The notes under the pieces were generated by a model. That model had not been told where the DNA came from and searched no databases. It saw only the letters and a program-made list of their open reading frames with translations. 64,000 nucleotides of DNA from Chloropicon primus. Taxonomy: Eukaryota > Chlorophyta > Chloropicophyceae > Chloropicales > Chloropicaceae. The stretch is from positions 124,001 to 188,000 of the forward strand of contig CP060765.1 in NCBI GenBank assembly GCA_023205875.1, given 5' to 3'. Shown piece after piece: positions 1 through 9,698 of this stretch (position 1 is the stretch's first letter; each line of letters opens with the position of its first letter). The position numbers and the translations under genes were made by a program.

Positions 1-1165
1 TGTCGTTCACTCCTTCCAGCATGACGTACTCGATCAGCACGTGCCTGCCATGGCTTCCCTTGGTCCGGCCCTTTGGAAACAGCTCCTCCAGCGTTTCCAC
101 AACTTCCTTGAGGGAATACTAACGGCGAGAGCAAGGAGAGGCTCGGTCAGTGGATCGTGAAGAAAGGCCTCGCGTCGAGAGAGAGCGAGAGCGAGAGCGA
201 GAGCGAAGACGCACCTTGTTGTTTGTAGGCACGATCGATGACCTCGACTCCTCCGTTGTGGCGTGCAAAGACAGGGCGAGCTGGGCATCGGTCTCTTGGG
301 CGAACCTCCTCATTTCCGGCACCAGGCCGACAGTGCTCACCGTGATCTTTCTCTGAGAGAACTGGGTGTAGCCCTTGGACTCCGTGGTCAGGATTTTGAT
401 CGCCTTGAGCACCGCGTCCAGGTTGTGGAACGGTTCGCCCATCCCCATGAACACGATGTTAGTGACGGGGAGGTGGGTCCCCCTCTGCATTCTCTTCGCT
501 TGGACCACTTGCTCGACGATCTCCCCGGCGGTGAGGTTCGCTTGCAGGCCCATGAGTCCAGTGTAACAGAACTTGCACCCCATGGCGCAACCGACTTGCG
601 AAGAAACACAAACGGTGACCCTCGGCTTGCTTCCCTCCTTGTCGACGGGAATCAGAACCGTCTCTATATTCAGCCCATCCGCTTCCCTCTGGAAGATCAG
701 CTTCGTGGTTCCGTCAGACGCTGACCTCGAGTCCGTGAGAGTCATCCCTGCCCCTGGCTCGACCCTCTTCTCACCCACTTTGCTGAGAAACCTTTGGGAG
801 AAGCCCATGTCCTCTCCGTTCCCCTGGCCCTCGTCCTCCCACTCGGACTTGAGGTAAGCATCGCCGTAGAGGTGCGTCCACACGTGCCTAGCTCGCTTCC
901 TGGGCTCCTCCAGCTCCTTCTCGCAGTAATCCCCAAGCTCCTCGAGCGTGAAGTCTTTCAGGTACGTCGTACTCGTCGTACTCGTCGTCGTTGGATCCTC
1001 GTCCAGCAACGCTCGTGCTGCAGTGCTGCCACGGACACGATGACCAGCACGGAAGGACAACCTCGTGGAGGATATTGGCCTCTGAGGGAGTCCAGACCCC
1101 TCGTCCCTCGTTCGCCCCGACGTACCTTTCCACGACAACGTTGAACCCCTCAATGCCCTCGTCAT
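1..1165 (-). CDS. rlmN: RlmN/Cfr-family radical SAM rRNA methyltransferase, probably plastid (3' part outside window)
   Basis: Predicted to methylate C2 of an adenine in 23S-type rRNA using radical SAM chemistry. The first exon (1165-215) carries an arginine/serine-rich N-terminus that could be a plastid transit peptide, then the radical SAM cluster motif CAMGCKFC (CxxxCxxC) and the family stretch FMGMGEPFHNLDAVLKA. A 96-bp intron (214-119, GTGCGT...TTAG) is rich in GAGAGC repeats. The second exon (from 118) resumes with YSLKEVVETLEEL and runs off the left edge. The start is the first ATG in frame (MTRALRGST); translation further upstream would need a TTG. A core of the leader-intron family lies about 60 bp upstream. 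Family assignment is strong; plastid location is inferred from the N-terminus. Confidence 0.9.
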
Positions 1166-1226
1166 CTCGACGCTAGGAATCAATCAATCTTTGCTCCCAG
1201 ACGTCGTCAATCCTTTGGCGATGCGA

Positions 1227-1250
1227 CTCGACCAAGGTACCAATGGAAAG
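1227..1250 (-). repeat. Leader core element upstream of the RlmN-like gene
   Basis: On the minus strand this reads CTTTCCATTGGTACC and then TTGGTCGAG, matching the core shared by many gene leaders here. It is followed by the conserved tail-like AAGGATTGACGACGTC. I see no good splice donor about 83 bp upstream, so it may be a degenerate unit or purely a promoter motif. Confidence 0.6.
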
Positions 1251-1383
1251 ATCGCGAGACGCACTTTCGCGTGGTACCCTTCCCTTCTCCTCTTCTTTGC
1301 CCCTCTCGCTTCCCTCCTGCGCCAAAGTCTTCGTCCTTTCTTGCTCGAGCAAGCGAGCGAGAAGGACAGACAAGTGGATAAGG

Positions 1384-1558
1384 ATGGCGTCGAGTGTGAG
1401 GCTGAGGTTTCGTTTCAGGTCGAGTGGATCACGTGGACGGGAAAGGGGAAGCGTTGAAGGGCGATGCGACTCGATACGTTGCTCATCGACGGCCAGCACG
1501 GGGACAAGCCTCGAGCAACTGGCGAGGATGACGACTCTTTCGGTCGATACGGTAAGCA

Positions 1559-1611
<53 letters not shown>

Positions 1612-2721
1612 ATCTCAACCTTGGAAGCAGCTTGAAGCTGAGTGTGTGTGAGAGAGAGAGAGAGGGGGGGGGTGGCAGTATCATTAACACCTGCTTCACC
1701 TGCTGCCTCACCTGCTGGTTCACTTGATTCGTCCCAGGGGGATCTCGAGACGGTGCGGAGGATGGTGGACACAGGATTGATCACGGATGCCACGACGAAC
1801 CCGTTGTTCGTGTCTCAGGCTGGTCAAAGTGGCAACCCTCTGTACCAGGAGATGGTGGATGAGGCGGTGAGGTACGCGGTGGAGGAGTGTTGGGATCCCG
1901 ACGACCCTCACGGCGGGAGGCTCGGCCTTGCAGTGGATCGGCTGGCTGTCAACCTGGGTGCTTCGATCGCGAGCATTGTTCCAGGGTACATCTCCACGGA
2001 AGTGAACATCAAGTACGCCTTTGATACGATGGCTATGCACACACAGGCGTGCAGGATACTGAGCATGTACAGCAACAAGGGCGTCCCGACGAGCCGGGTG
2101 TTGATTAAATTGCCGGGAACCTGGGAGGGCATCCAGGCCGCGCGCAAGCTCGAGGCCACTGGATTCAAGACGAACATCACCCTGGTTTTTGGGCTCGCCC
2201 AGGCCATTGCTGCGGCCCAGGCCGGGGCCCACCTGATCTCCCCGTTTCCCGGTCGGGTCCTCGAGTGGCACAAGGCCAACGACGGTTACCCGGAGAAAAT
2301 GCCGGTGGAGGACGACCCAGGGGTAGCAAGCGTGAAGCAGATGCATTGCTACTACAAGGCTTACGGGTACGAAACGATCTTGATGCCAGCGAGCTGGCGC
2401 TCGCCCACGGGGGAGGACCCCCTGGACGAGGTTCTCGCCCTCGCTGGAGTGGACAGGATGACGATTCCCCCGGCTCTCCTGGACGATTTGGCCGCGAGGG
2501 GCTCCATCCTGCCGAGGAGGCTGAGCCCCGAGCAGGGCAAGGCGGACTGCGAGATCGAAAAGTGGGACGAGCTGGGCGCGAACGAGTTCCGCTGGAAACT
2601 TTCCATGGACGGCGCCACGAACGACAAGCTCGCGGCTGGCATCCGGGCCTTCGCCAGCGACACCTACAAGCTCGAGGACATCCTGAGGAACCACAAGGAC
2701 ATGGACCTCGTCAACTTCTGA
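1384..2721 (+). CDS. Transaldolase
   Basis: Pentose-phosphate enzyme that transfers a dihydroxyacetone unit between sugar phosphates. Exons are 1384-1551 and 1738-2721 (about 383 residues). Joining them gives LEQLARMTTLSVDTGDLE and then DATTNPLFV, the classic N-terminal transaldolase pattern. The Schiff-base lysine is in VLIKLPGTWEG (about residue 180), followed by NITLVFGLAQAIAAA and LISPFPGRVLEW. The intron (1552-1737, GTAAGC...CCCAG) carries a long CA microsatellite. An in-frame ATG at 1243 would add about 47 basic and serine-rich residues, a possible plastid transit peptide. The start at 1384 is the conservative choice; cytosolic versus plastid location is open. Confidence 0.9.
1559..1608 (+). 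repeat. (CA)n microsatellite in transaldolase intron
   Basis: About 25 uninterrupted CA dinucleotides a few bases after the transaldolase splice donor, with a GA/G-rich tract further on (1648-1675). It is likely length-polymorphic between strains. Confidence 0.97.
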
Positions 2722-2846
2722 GGATTGGTGGCGATGATAACAATAAAACAAATGCAAACTTCAGACCCCATCCCTCACCCTCACCCTCGTTCTTGTCAAG
2801 TTAGGGCCTGTCCCTCACCCTCATCACCCTCATTGTCATTATTCTT

Positions 2847-2870
2847 ATCGAGTGAGGGCTCTTTGGAAGC
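2847..2870 (-). repeat. Isolated leader core element, opposite to flanking genes
   Basis: On the minus strand it reads GCTTCCAAAGAGCC and then CTCACTCGAT, followed by AAGAATAATGACAATGAGG, which matches the core plus tail of the leader family. Both flanking genes are on the plus strand, so it does not fit the usual orientation. No splice donor is visible at the expected distance. Confidence 0.6.
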
Positions 2871-2930
2871 AGCAAGAGAGCGCGAGAGCAAGGGGAAGAC
2901 ACAATGAGCCGTGACAGCAGCAAGACAGTC

Positions 2931-2996
2931 ATCCATCCATCCATCCATCCATCCATCCATCCATCCATCCATTCATTCATTCATTCATTCATTCAT
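2931..2996 (+). repeat. Tetranucleotide microsatellite (ATCC)n-(ATTC)n
   Basis: A run of ATCC units changes into a run of ATTC units without interruption, a compound microsatellite in the spacer before the reticulon gene. Confidence 0.95.
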
Positions 2997-3148
2997 CGAT
3001 GTTATTGGCTCCGCCTCTGGATCATGACTTGACGAGCAAACTCTTTTTACACCTCATTTTGCTCCTTTCACACCGCATTTTTACCGCCCCGTTGAGCGCT
3101 TCAAAACGACAGAAACGACGGCGACGACGAGGAGGAGCCAAGAACATC

Positions 3149-3180
<32 letters not shown>

Positions 3181-3203
3181 GACGAGGACGAGGACGGAGG
3201 ACA

Positions 3204-4496
3204 ATGTTGGACACCTTGAGATCGCCTCCCAGCGGCATTGCAACTTCCAGGGTCAAGTACGCGACGAACAGGAACAACAACAACGACGTTTACGAGAACG
3301 AGAATGAGAACGTGCTTTGTCATGCCAAGACCAAGGCGAATGCCATGACGATGAACTCGACTGTGCCGTGTGTTTCCCTCAGGAGCAGGTTCGCATCAGA
3401 GTTCAAGTCGCCGCCGAGGTCACCACTGGGAGAGATCAAGGTAAGAGAACTCGTTGGTGTCATTTTGATTCATTTCATTTTGATTCACACGAATGGAGTT
3501 GCCGTGATGATGATTTTTGATCCAAGTGCTGACTTTCTTTGGCTTCTCTCGTTGCAGTTGAATGATCAGGAGGGAAGAACATCGAGACGCGAGACGCCAA
3601 TGCGTGGAACGCCGAAGAAGAATGGCATTGGCTCGCCTTTCGTGGACGGGACGCCCTCGAAGGCGAAGGAGGGTGGTGATACTCTTGCCAAGGCTTTCGA
3701 GTACGCGAAGGATTGCGCGATGTGGAACACTCCTGCCAAGAGCTGCCTTGCCTTCACGTCGGGATTCCTCGTGCTCCTGACCTGGCACTACGCGCAGACG
3801 GGCATCATCAGCTTCAGGCCCTCCGTGTCCGCGGCGTACTGCGGCCTCTCCATGCTCGCCGTGAACTTCTTTGGAGGCATCTTCATCAGGGGATACGATC
3901 CTAAGCCCGTGATGACGAGGGGTCAGGTGAAATCCTTCACCAAGACGCTCGAGAGCGCCCTCCTCTCGCTCGTCCCACGAGTGAACAGGGCCTTCAGCGG
4001 GTCGAGCGCGACCGCGACCCTTCAGATCGCGTTCTCCATGTGGACCCTGATCACCCTGAGCAAGTTCATGTCCCTGTCCCTCATCTGCTTGGTCGGCCAC
4101 TGCGCGGCCTTCACCCTGCCCCTGCTGTACAAGAGCTTCGAGGAGGACATCAGGAGGAACTTGGTCATCGGAAAGAAGCTCGCTTTGGGCATGTGGAATG
4201 GCATCCACTTGGACAGGAAGTACAAGCTGACGACGGTCGGCGCCGCGTTGGGCTACCTCTGGTTCCTGGTGGACGTCCACACCAAGATGGTGTCCCTCTT
4301 CCTGGCCGTGATCGCCTTCAAGTGCTTCCTTCTCCCGGACGAGGTCGAGACCATCACCAGCGTCGCGGCCCCCATGACAACCCGAGTCTCCAGGAAGGCC
4401 AGGAGAATTTCCATGGGCGCGAGTCAGATCATGAGGGACACCATGAGCCTCGCCCAGCTGGTGAGCCCGTCCAAGCCGAGCACGCCAAGCAACTAG
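3204..4496 (+). CDS. Reticulon-domain ER membrane protein
   Basis: Reticulons shape tubular endoplasmic reticulum by inserting hydrophobic hairpins. Exons are 3204-3440 and 3558-4496 (about 391 residues). The 117-bp intron (GTAAGA...GTTGCAG) is a multiple of three with no stop, so retention would leave an open frame. After a basic, serine-rich N-terminus with SPPRSPLGE and TPMRGTPKK (possible phosphosites), the C-terminal half has paired hydrophobic stretches (around CLAFTSGFLVLLTW and LSLICLVGHCAAFTLPLLY) and the reticulon-like signature ending in FKCFLLPDEVE. The fold match is by pattern only, with no catalytic residues to check. Confidence 0.7.
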   Translation: MLDTLRSPPSGIATSRVKYATNRNNNNDVYENENENVLCHAKTKANAMTMNSTVPCVSLRSRFASEFKSPPRSPLGEIKVRELVGVILIHFILIHTNGVAVMMIFDPSADFLWLLSLQLNDQEGRTSRRETPMRGTPKKNGIGSPFVDGTPSKAKEGGDTLAKAFEYAKDCAMWNTPAKSCLAFTSGFLVLLTWHYAQTGIISFRPSVSAAYCGLSMLAVNFFGGIFIRGYDPKPVMTRGQVKSFTKTLESALLSLVPRVNRAFSGSSATATLQIAFSMWTLITLSKFMSLSLICLVGHCAAFTLPLLYKSFEEDIRRNLVIGKKLALGMWNGIHLDRKYKLTTVGAALGYLWFLVDVHTKMVSLFLAVIAFKCFLLPDEVETITSVAAPMTTRVSRKARRISMGASQIMRDTMSLAQLVSPSKPSTPSN

Positions 4497-5172
4497 CTTG
4501 CTGACTGGCTGGGTGCGGCAGCGCCCGAGGAAGCAGCAACAACAACACTAGTAGCGCGAGGAGTTGCCAAGACCGTTTCATTCCATTCCATTCACCTCAT
4601 TGTAATACCATTTTTGTACATTCATACACCCTCTCAAGACAAAGGAAAGCTGTGCCGAGTGACGGTGATGGGTTCGTTTCGTTTCGTTTCGCTTGGAAAG
4701 ACAATCCATCGTCCATCCTCATCAATCCTCTGTCTGCTCTGCTCTGTCTTTCTCCAGACTTTTCCTTCTCCTCCTCCCTTTTCTTATTCCAAACTGACAG
4801 CCAAACGAGACAGAAAGACAGAAAGACAGAAAGAGAGAGAGAGAGACAGGAAAAAAGAAACAAAAGAAACAAAAGAAACAAACACACACACACATCCTCC
4901 ACCATCATCATCACTCCTTTCCTCCTCCTCCTCCCCCTTGATCCCCCCCTCCCCTTTGGTCCTGTCCTCTCCAGAGTTTTCTTTTTTTATCTTATCCACT
5001 AAATCCACTGACGGCTGACGAGCAGAGCAGAGGGGCCAAACGCGGCGGAGCAGGAGGCGAGGAACACCAACACCAACACCAGAACCCGAGAGGAGTCAGG
5101 AGTCAGGAGTCAGGAGTCACTGCACTGACCTCCAGGAGGCAGGTCACCACCACCACGAGCACGAGGACGAGC
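4497..5172. other. Intergenic spacer, low complexity
   Basis: No gene seen. The sequence after the reticulon stop includes TTGTAATACC, which resembles the algal TGTAA-type polyadenylation signal. It continues with AGACAGAA/GAAACAAA purine runs, CTCCTC pyrimidine runs, and four tandem GGAGTCA-type heptamers at about 5090-5118 before the Tic110 start. Confidence 0.7.
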
Positions 5173-8100
5173 ATGAGCATGAGTGTGAGCACGAACACGA
5201 GCACGAGCCTGGTGCCGGGTGGCATGAGGAGAGGGTTGCCGCAGAGAGCGAGGAGGACGAGGACGAGGGTGGTGGCGGCGGCGCATGGGAGTGGAGGAGG
5301 GAGCATCTTCGGTCCCGTGAGGGAGATGGACGGGACGGAGAAGACGCTTGCTTCCATGTCTCACGTCACGAGGCAGGCCGGTGCCGCGATGCTCGTGGCG
5401 GTTGGACTGGGTGCGGGTTACGCTCTCGGAGGGAAGGTGATGAAGGACAAGGTGGACGTGAAGCCGATCGCGAGCGTTGCTGGTGCGGCTGTGCTCGGAG
5501 GAGCGGGAGCTCTCGGGGTGAAGAAGCTTCAGGAGAAGACGATGGACGCGGCGGCAGCGGAGCTTCATAACATCTGCGCTGCAGCGGGGGACGACCCGGC
5601 GACTGGACTGAACGCCGGGGCCATCCGTGAGCTCGCTCCGCGTTACGGGTTGAGCAACCTGTCGGACCAGCTTGGTCTGGAGATGAAGCGCATCTACGAG
5701 GCGTACCTCGCTTCGGTGATCCCTTCGTCGGACGAGCCTTTGAGGGGCGACGAGCCGAGCAAGATATCCGCGTTCAAGGACGCCCTCGGGATTGATGACG
5801 CCGCTGCGGCGGAGTGCCACCTTGAGCTCGGCAACCGGTTCAAGAGGCAGAGGCTGGAGTCCGGCTCCAAGGAGGGGGGCCTTCAGGAGCTCAGAGGGTT
5901 TCAGAAGCTCGTGTTCGTCTCCGAGCAAGTGTTCGGGGAGAAGAAGGCCAAGTTCCTCCTTCCCTGGAAGAGGGTCTTCAACCTGACCGACGCCCAGCTC
6001 AACCTCGCGAAGAGGGACAACGCGAGCTCCCTGTACGACGCGAAACTCGCGGGCGCGGGGTCCTCGGACGACCTCTTGAATGACTCGGTCCTCGCGGGCT
6101 TGAGGACCACCCAGCTCCAGCTCGGCCTGGGCGACGAGGTCGCCGCCAAGAGCATGGAGAAGGTCCTGAGGCAGGAGGTGGAGAAGAAGCTGGACGGGGC
6201 GGTCGAGGTTCTCAACCAGCGTGTCCGCGCCAGGGACCTCTCCAAGGTCGTCGCGTTCTTGGACGAAATCGTGGGGCTGAACAACAGGGTGCTGAGCTTT
6301 GCAGGAAACGAGGACCTGGCCCGCGGCCTCGGCCAAGTCTCGCTGTATGGCGGCAAGTACGCCGCGGACACGGAGAGGGCCAACCTGAAGGAGCTCTACA
6401 AAGTTTTCATCGAGGAGAAGCTGACCGCGGAGGGCTGCATCTCGGGCCAGACCGTGGAAAACGCTGATACCTTGAAGCTCATCTTCGGAATGGGCAACAA
6501 GGAGGCGGCAACGGTCAAGCATGCCATCTCCAGCAAGGCCTACAGGAGAATGCTCGCCGCTGCTTACAGGGACGGGACCCTGGAGGCTCAGGAGAGCAAG
6601 GCTTCCTGGCTGCAGCAGCTCTGCGAGAAGATCAGCTTCGACGCGGAGGAGGCCATGGAAGTGAACCTCGAGCAGTACAGGATGAAGTTGGAGTCCTTGA
6701 TTGAGAAGGGGGGCGAGATCACTGATGACGACGAGGCCGAGTTGAGCAAAATTCAAAAGCTTTTGTGCATCCAGGGACCTCAGATCAGCAAGATGAACGA
6801 GGAGGTCAAGGGAAAGGCCTTCAACGTTACCCTGAACGACATTCTCACGGTGACCGCGGACGCCTTTGGGTCATCCGAAATCATGAGGCTGAGGAAGTCC
6901 ATGAACAACCTCAGATTGGAGAAGGAGCTCGCGCTGGAGCTGGCCTCCAGGAAGGCAAGGCAGCAGATGATGGCGATGGTGCAGAGGGTGCGCAGCCAGC
7001 GAGATCAGGTGGCGGCGGCCCAGGAGCTCAAGAAGATCGTGTTCTACTCAAACTTTGTTCTCACCCCCCTTGTGGAGGAAATCGACCCGGAGATTGCCGA
7101 GGCGAACAAGAAGAGGGCAGAGCAGGCAGAGCTGATGGAGATCATGGCAAAGGCTCAGGAGGAGGCCAAAAAGGAGGAGGAGGCCGAGCAAAAAGCAGCA
7201 GAAGCGAAGGCGGAGGGCGGGGAAGAAGAGTCTGATTCATCGGTCGCCGAGGTGTCTTCGTCGTCCGAGGAGACCACCCCCTCGACCTTGAAGAAAGCCA
7301 AGTCGGGTGATTCCAAGCAGAGCGCGAAGGAAAGGGGTCAGAAGGTCATCACACTCAAGGAGGAGATGGACGTCCGCGACAGGACGGATCTGTACAGGCA
7401 GTACCTCCTGTACTGCATGCAGGGCGAAGTCAGAAAGCTTGGAATGGGCTCCAGCATCGTTCTGGAGAGAGACGAGAGCGAGTTTGCTCGTCTGATTCAG
7501 CTGGGGGATGTGCTGGGCCTGACCGAAGTAGACACCATGCAAGTGCACCAGTCTCTAGCCGAGCAGGCGTTCAAGAACCAGGCGCAGCAGATGGTCTCGG
7601 GATCCACCTTGACGGAGGAGAAGAAGGAGGCGCTCAAGGACCTCCAAACCAAGCTTGGGCTGAACGACACGGTTGCCGACAGCGTCATCAAGGGTCTTGT
7701 GGACAAGAATGTTGTTGGAAACCTGCAAGCGTTGCACGCGCAGGGGCTGCTCACGGTGTCCAAGCTGAGAGAAATGAAGGCGTCCGGGATCGACATCGAC
7801 TCGGTGATGAAGAAGGAAGCGAGGGAGACCCTCTATAAGAAGGAGGTCGAGAAGATGCTTTCCAACGGCCAGGGCGTCTTCGACGCTGAGGAAGTTCTCG
7901 TGTCCATCCCGAACGAGCTTGGCCTCGACCAGAAGACGGCCAAGCGGTTTGTCGATGCTTCTGTCAAGGGTAAGCTCAGGCTGCTCTTTGTGCAAGCGAT
8001 TTCCTTCTTGAGGCAAGGCAACGCGTCTGAGCTCACCTCGACGATGAACAACGTCATAGCCTGCTCCAAGGCCGTCCCTGAGGAGTCCGTATCGTGGAAG

Positions 8101-8286
8101 GACAAGGAGGAGCTCATGGACGTCTACGCGTACTTCTACAAGAACACCCAGGACGACGACAAGCTCAGCACCTTGCAGGGCATCCTCAGCCTCTCGGACG
8201 ATGAGGCGTCCTCCCTGAAGGAGCTCGTCGACAGCGGAAAGTTCACCTTTGAGCAGAAGAACGAGGAGAACATGACCATTTTCTGA
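5173..8286 (+). CDS. TIC110: Tic110, inner chloroplast envelope import protein
   Basis: Tic110 spans the inner chloroplast envelope and scaffolds stromal chaperones during protein import. The single-exon ORF of 1037 residues is about the family length. Residues 1-45 are rich in serine, threonine and arginine, like a transit peptide. A hydrophobic glycine/alanine stretch (about 65-115, AAMLVAVGLGAGYALGG and IASVAGAAVLGGAGALG) is the expected membrane anchor. The rest is the long helical stromal domain, with repeats such as LGLDQKTAKRFV and YRQYLLYCMQGEV. An acidic, lysine-rich low-complexity segment sits at about 650-720. This gene is strong evidence for a primary green-type plastid. I see no leader core upstream. 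Confidence 0.93.
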   Translation: MSMSVSTNTSTSLVPGGMRRGLPQRARRTRTRVVAAAHGSGGGSIFGPVREMDGTEKTLASMSHVTRQAGAAMLVAVGLGAGYALGGKVMKDKVDVKPIASVAGAAVLGGAGALGVKKLQEKTMDAAAAELHNICAAAGDDPATGLNAGAIRELAPRYGLSNLSDQLGLEMKRIYEAYLASVIPSSDEPLRGDEPSKISAFKDALGIDDAAAAECHLELGNRFKRQRLESGSKEGGLQELRGFQKLVFVSEQVFGEKKAKFLLPWKRVFNLTDAQLNLAKRDNASSLYDAKLAGAGSSDDLLNDSVLAGLRTTQLQLGLGDEVAAKSMEKVLRQEVEKKLDGAVEVLNQRVRARDLSKVVAFLDEIVGLNNRVLSFAGNEDLARGLGQVSLYGGKYAADTERANLKELYKVFIEEKLTAEGCISGQTVENADTLKLIFGMGNKEAATVKHAISSKAYRRMLAAAYRDGTLEAQESKASWLQQLCEKISFDAEEAMEVNLEQYRMKLESLIEKGGEITDDDEAELSKIQKLLCIQGPQISKMNEEVKGKAFNVTLNDILTVTADAFGSSEIMRLRKSMNNLRLEKELALELASRKARQQMMAMVQRVRSQRDQVAAAQELKKIVFYSNFVLTPLVEEIDPEIAEANKKRAEQAELMEIMAKAQEEAKKEEEAEQKAAEAKAEGGEEESDSSVAEVSSSSEETTPSTLKKAKSGDSKQSAKERGQKVITLKEEMDVRDRTDLYRQYLLYCMQGEVRKLGMGSSIVLERDESEFARLIQLGDVLGLTEVDTMQVHQSLAEQAFKNQAQQMVSGSTLTEEKKEALKDLQTKLGLNDTVADSVIKGLVDKNVVGNLQALHAQGLLTVSKLREMKASGIDIDSVMKKEARETLYKKEVEKMLSNGQGVFDAEEVLVSIPNELGLDQKTAKRFVDASVKGKLRLLFVQAISFLRQGNASELTSTMNNVIACSKAVPEESVSWKDKEELMDVYAYFYKNTQDDDKLSTLQGILSLSDDEASSLKELVDSGKFTFEQKNEENMTIF

Positions 8287-8381
8287 ACGAACAATGCAAA
8301 GGAAGAAAAAAAACATTGCAATACACACACAAACAACGAGTTTTTACAACAACTCCACCCAATCCTGGTTCTCTCCGCTGT

Positions 8382-9113
8382 TCACTCTGGACCTCGTTCG
8401 GCCTTTCGGGCCTCCTCGTTCTCCATTGCGATCCTGTCGAAGATGTCTTCCATCCTGGACTCCTCCTCCGTGAGGTAGTCCGACACGAAGACGATGCTCG
8501 GGGCCCTCCGGTACGGCAGCGACCGCGCGAGCCTCCTCCTTAGGAACCCCGCGCTCTTCCCCAGCGCCGCCTCCGCCCTGTCCTCGCACCCCTCCCCGGC
8601 GGACCACCGGATGTAAGCCGAGCTCCCATCAGGCGACACCCTTATGTCCTGAAAGTTTATCCCAAGCTCATCGAACAAAAGGTCGTACAACCTCCCATCC
8701 TTCTCGATAATATCAAACAAAGCCTGAAGGACACGAGCTCCCTTCTTCCTCTGCTGTATCGTCGTCGGATAAACCGCTTCCACCTTTTCCGTATACATCG
8801 CGTCACAATCCGAACGCAGCCTCCTTGACCCCTTCCCCCCACCATCCTCCCCCTCCATCCCCTCCTCCTCCTCCTCCTCCTCCTCCATCCCCCTCCCTCC
8901 CTCTCCCATCACCATCCTCTGCTGCCACCTCTCTGCTCCCATTCCAAACGGAATGCGAACAACCTCAAGCCGAGGCGGCGGACAAAACGATTCCAAACGA
9001 TTCATCGACTCGATCACTCCCTCCTCCATCGCGATGAGCCCTCCTCCTCGTCCTCCGCTGCGGCACAACCTCCTCACTCCTCCTCTCATCCACCGAGCCA
9101 ACGCCATGGCCAT
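8382..9113 (-). CDS. rbfA: Ribosome-binding factor A (RbfA), organellar
   Basis: RbfA helps mature the 3' region of the small-subunit rRNA. The 243-residue protein is longer than bacterial RbfA because of an N-terminal arginine/glycine-rich extension (likely organelle targeting) and an acidic run of glutamates (about residues 77-90). The RbfA fold begins near residue 115 (QQRKKGARVLQALFDIIEK) with ELGINFQDIRVSPDGSSAYI and later LARSLPYRRAPSIVFVSD, the family's KH-like core. Convergent with Tic110, with under 100 bp between the two stop codons. Confidence 0.85.
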   Translation of the reverse strand: MAMALARWMRGGVRRLCRSGGRGGGLIAMEEGVIESMNRLESFCPPPRLEVVRIPFGMGAERWQQRMVMGEGGRGMEEEEEEEEGMEGEDGGGKGSRRLRSDCDAMYTEKVEAVYPTTIQQRKKGARVLQALFDIIEKDGRLYDLLFDELGINFQDIRVSPDGSSAYIRWSAGEGCEDRAEAALGKSAGFLRRRLARSLPYRRAPSIVFVSDYLTEEESRMEDIFDRIAMENEEARKAERGPE

Positions 9114-9152
9114 CTTGGAATGAACGAACTTCGTGATGAGTGAAGCAAATGC

Positions 9153-9177
9153 CTCGTCCGAGGGATCGATTTAAAGC
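9153..9177 (-). repeat. Leader core element upstream of RbfA
   Basis: On the minus strand this reads GCTTTAAATCGATCCC and then TCGGACGAGG, a degenerate match to the leader core, about 40 bp before the RbfA start and in the same orientation. Confidence 0.5.
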
Positions 9178-9358
9178 TCGCGAGATGTAGCTTCGATTGC
9201 AACACCGTCCTCGCCTCTCGCCCTCCTCGTCGTCGTCGAAACAAGCCCGCGTCGCGCGTCGCGTCGTCAAGCTCCCTCCTCCGTCGCCTTCAACAAACGA
9301 CAGATCGATCGCGATCGATAAGAGGAGGGAGGGACTTTGGCTGCGTTCGTGATCGATC

Positions 9359-9695
9359 GTAGGCGACGAGGGCGGAGGTTGAGGAAGCGGAAAGGTGTAC
9401 CGATCGATCTGTCATGCTCCGCTGCTTCGATCGATCCTTCGCTTGAGACGAGTGGACGCATATTGAAGGTTTTTTTAGGATCATTTTGGAAGCAGCAGAG
9501 GAGGGTGAGAGTGAGGTGAGCTCTTCGCGTTGCGTTGCGTTGCCTTGGACGGGGAGGGAGGGCAAGGGGAGGGGAGGGGCAAAAACGGAACCGTCTCGTC
9601 TTTCTCTTTCGTTCGAGCCGTCTCTTGAAGCGAACGGTGGACGGTGGACTGATCAGATCGTATCCATTGTTTTGATTGTTTTTGGGGGCCACCAG
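9359..9695 (+). repeat. Paired leader intron units of the gene at 9699
   Basis: Two cores lie 182 bp apart: 9424-9448 (GCTTCGATCGATCC then TTCGCTTGAGA) and 9606-9630 (CTTTCGTTCGAGCC then GTCTCTTGAAG). The second sits inside a convincing intron, donor GAG|GTGAGC at 9516 and acceptor CCACCAG at 9695, immediately before the ATG at 9699. The first unit may begin at GTAGGC (9359). Confidence 0.65.
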
Positions 9696-9698
9696 GGG

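Larger units (their letters stand above)
2722..3203. other. Intergenic spacer with microsatellites
   Basis: No gene seen. The spacer holds CCCTCA-rich sequence (2765-2835), an isolated minus-oriented leader core (2847-2870), a tetranucleotide array (2931-2996), and a purine-rich ACG/GAC array (about 3150-3198) just before the reticulon start codon. Confidence 0.8.

Noticed and set aside
1559-1608. CA tract as a functional TG-rich regulatory element or Z-DNA switch
   Set aside because: A plain microsatellite in an intron; nothing in the sequence indicates function.
5110-6756. 548-residue open frame antisense to Tic110
   Set aside because: High GC and codon bias in the third position keep the antisense frame open. 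Its translation shows no domain pattern, while the sense frame is clearly Tic110.
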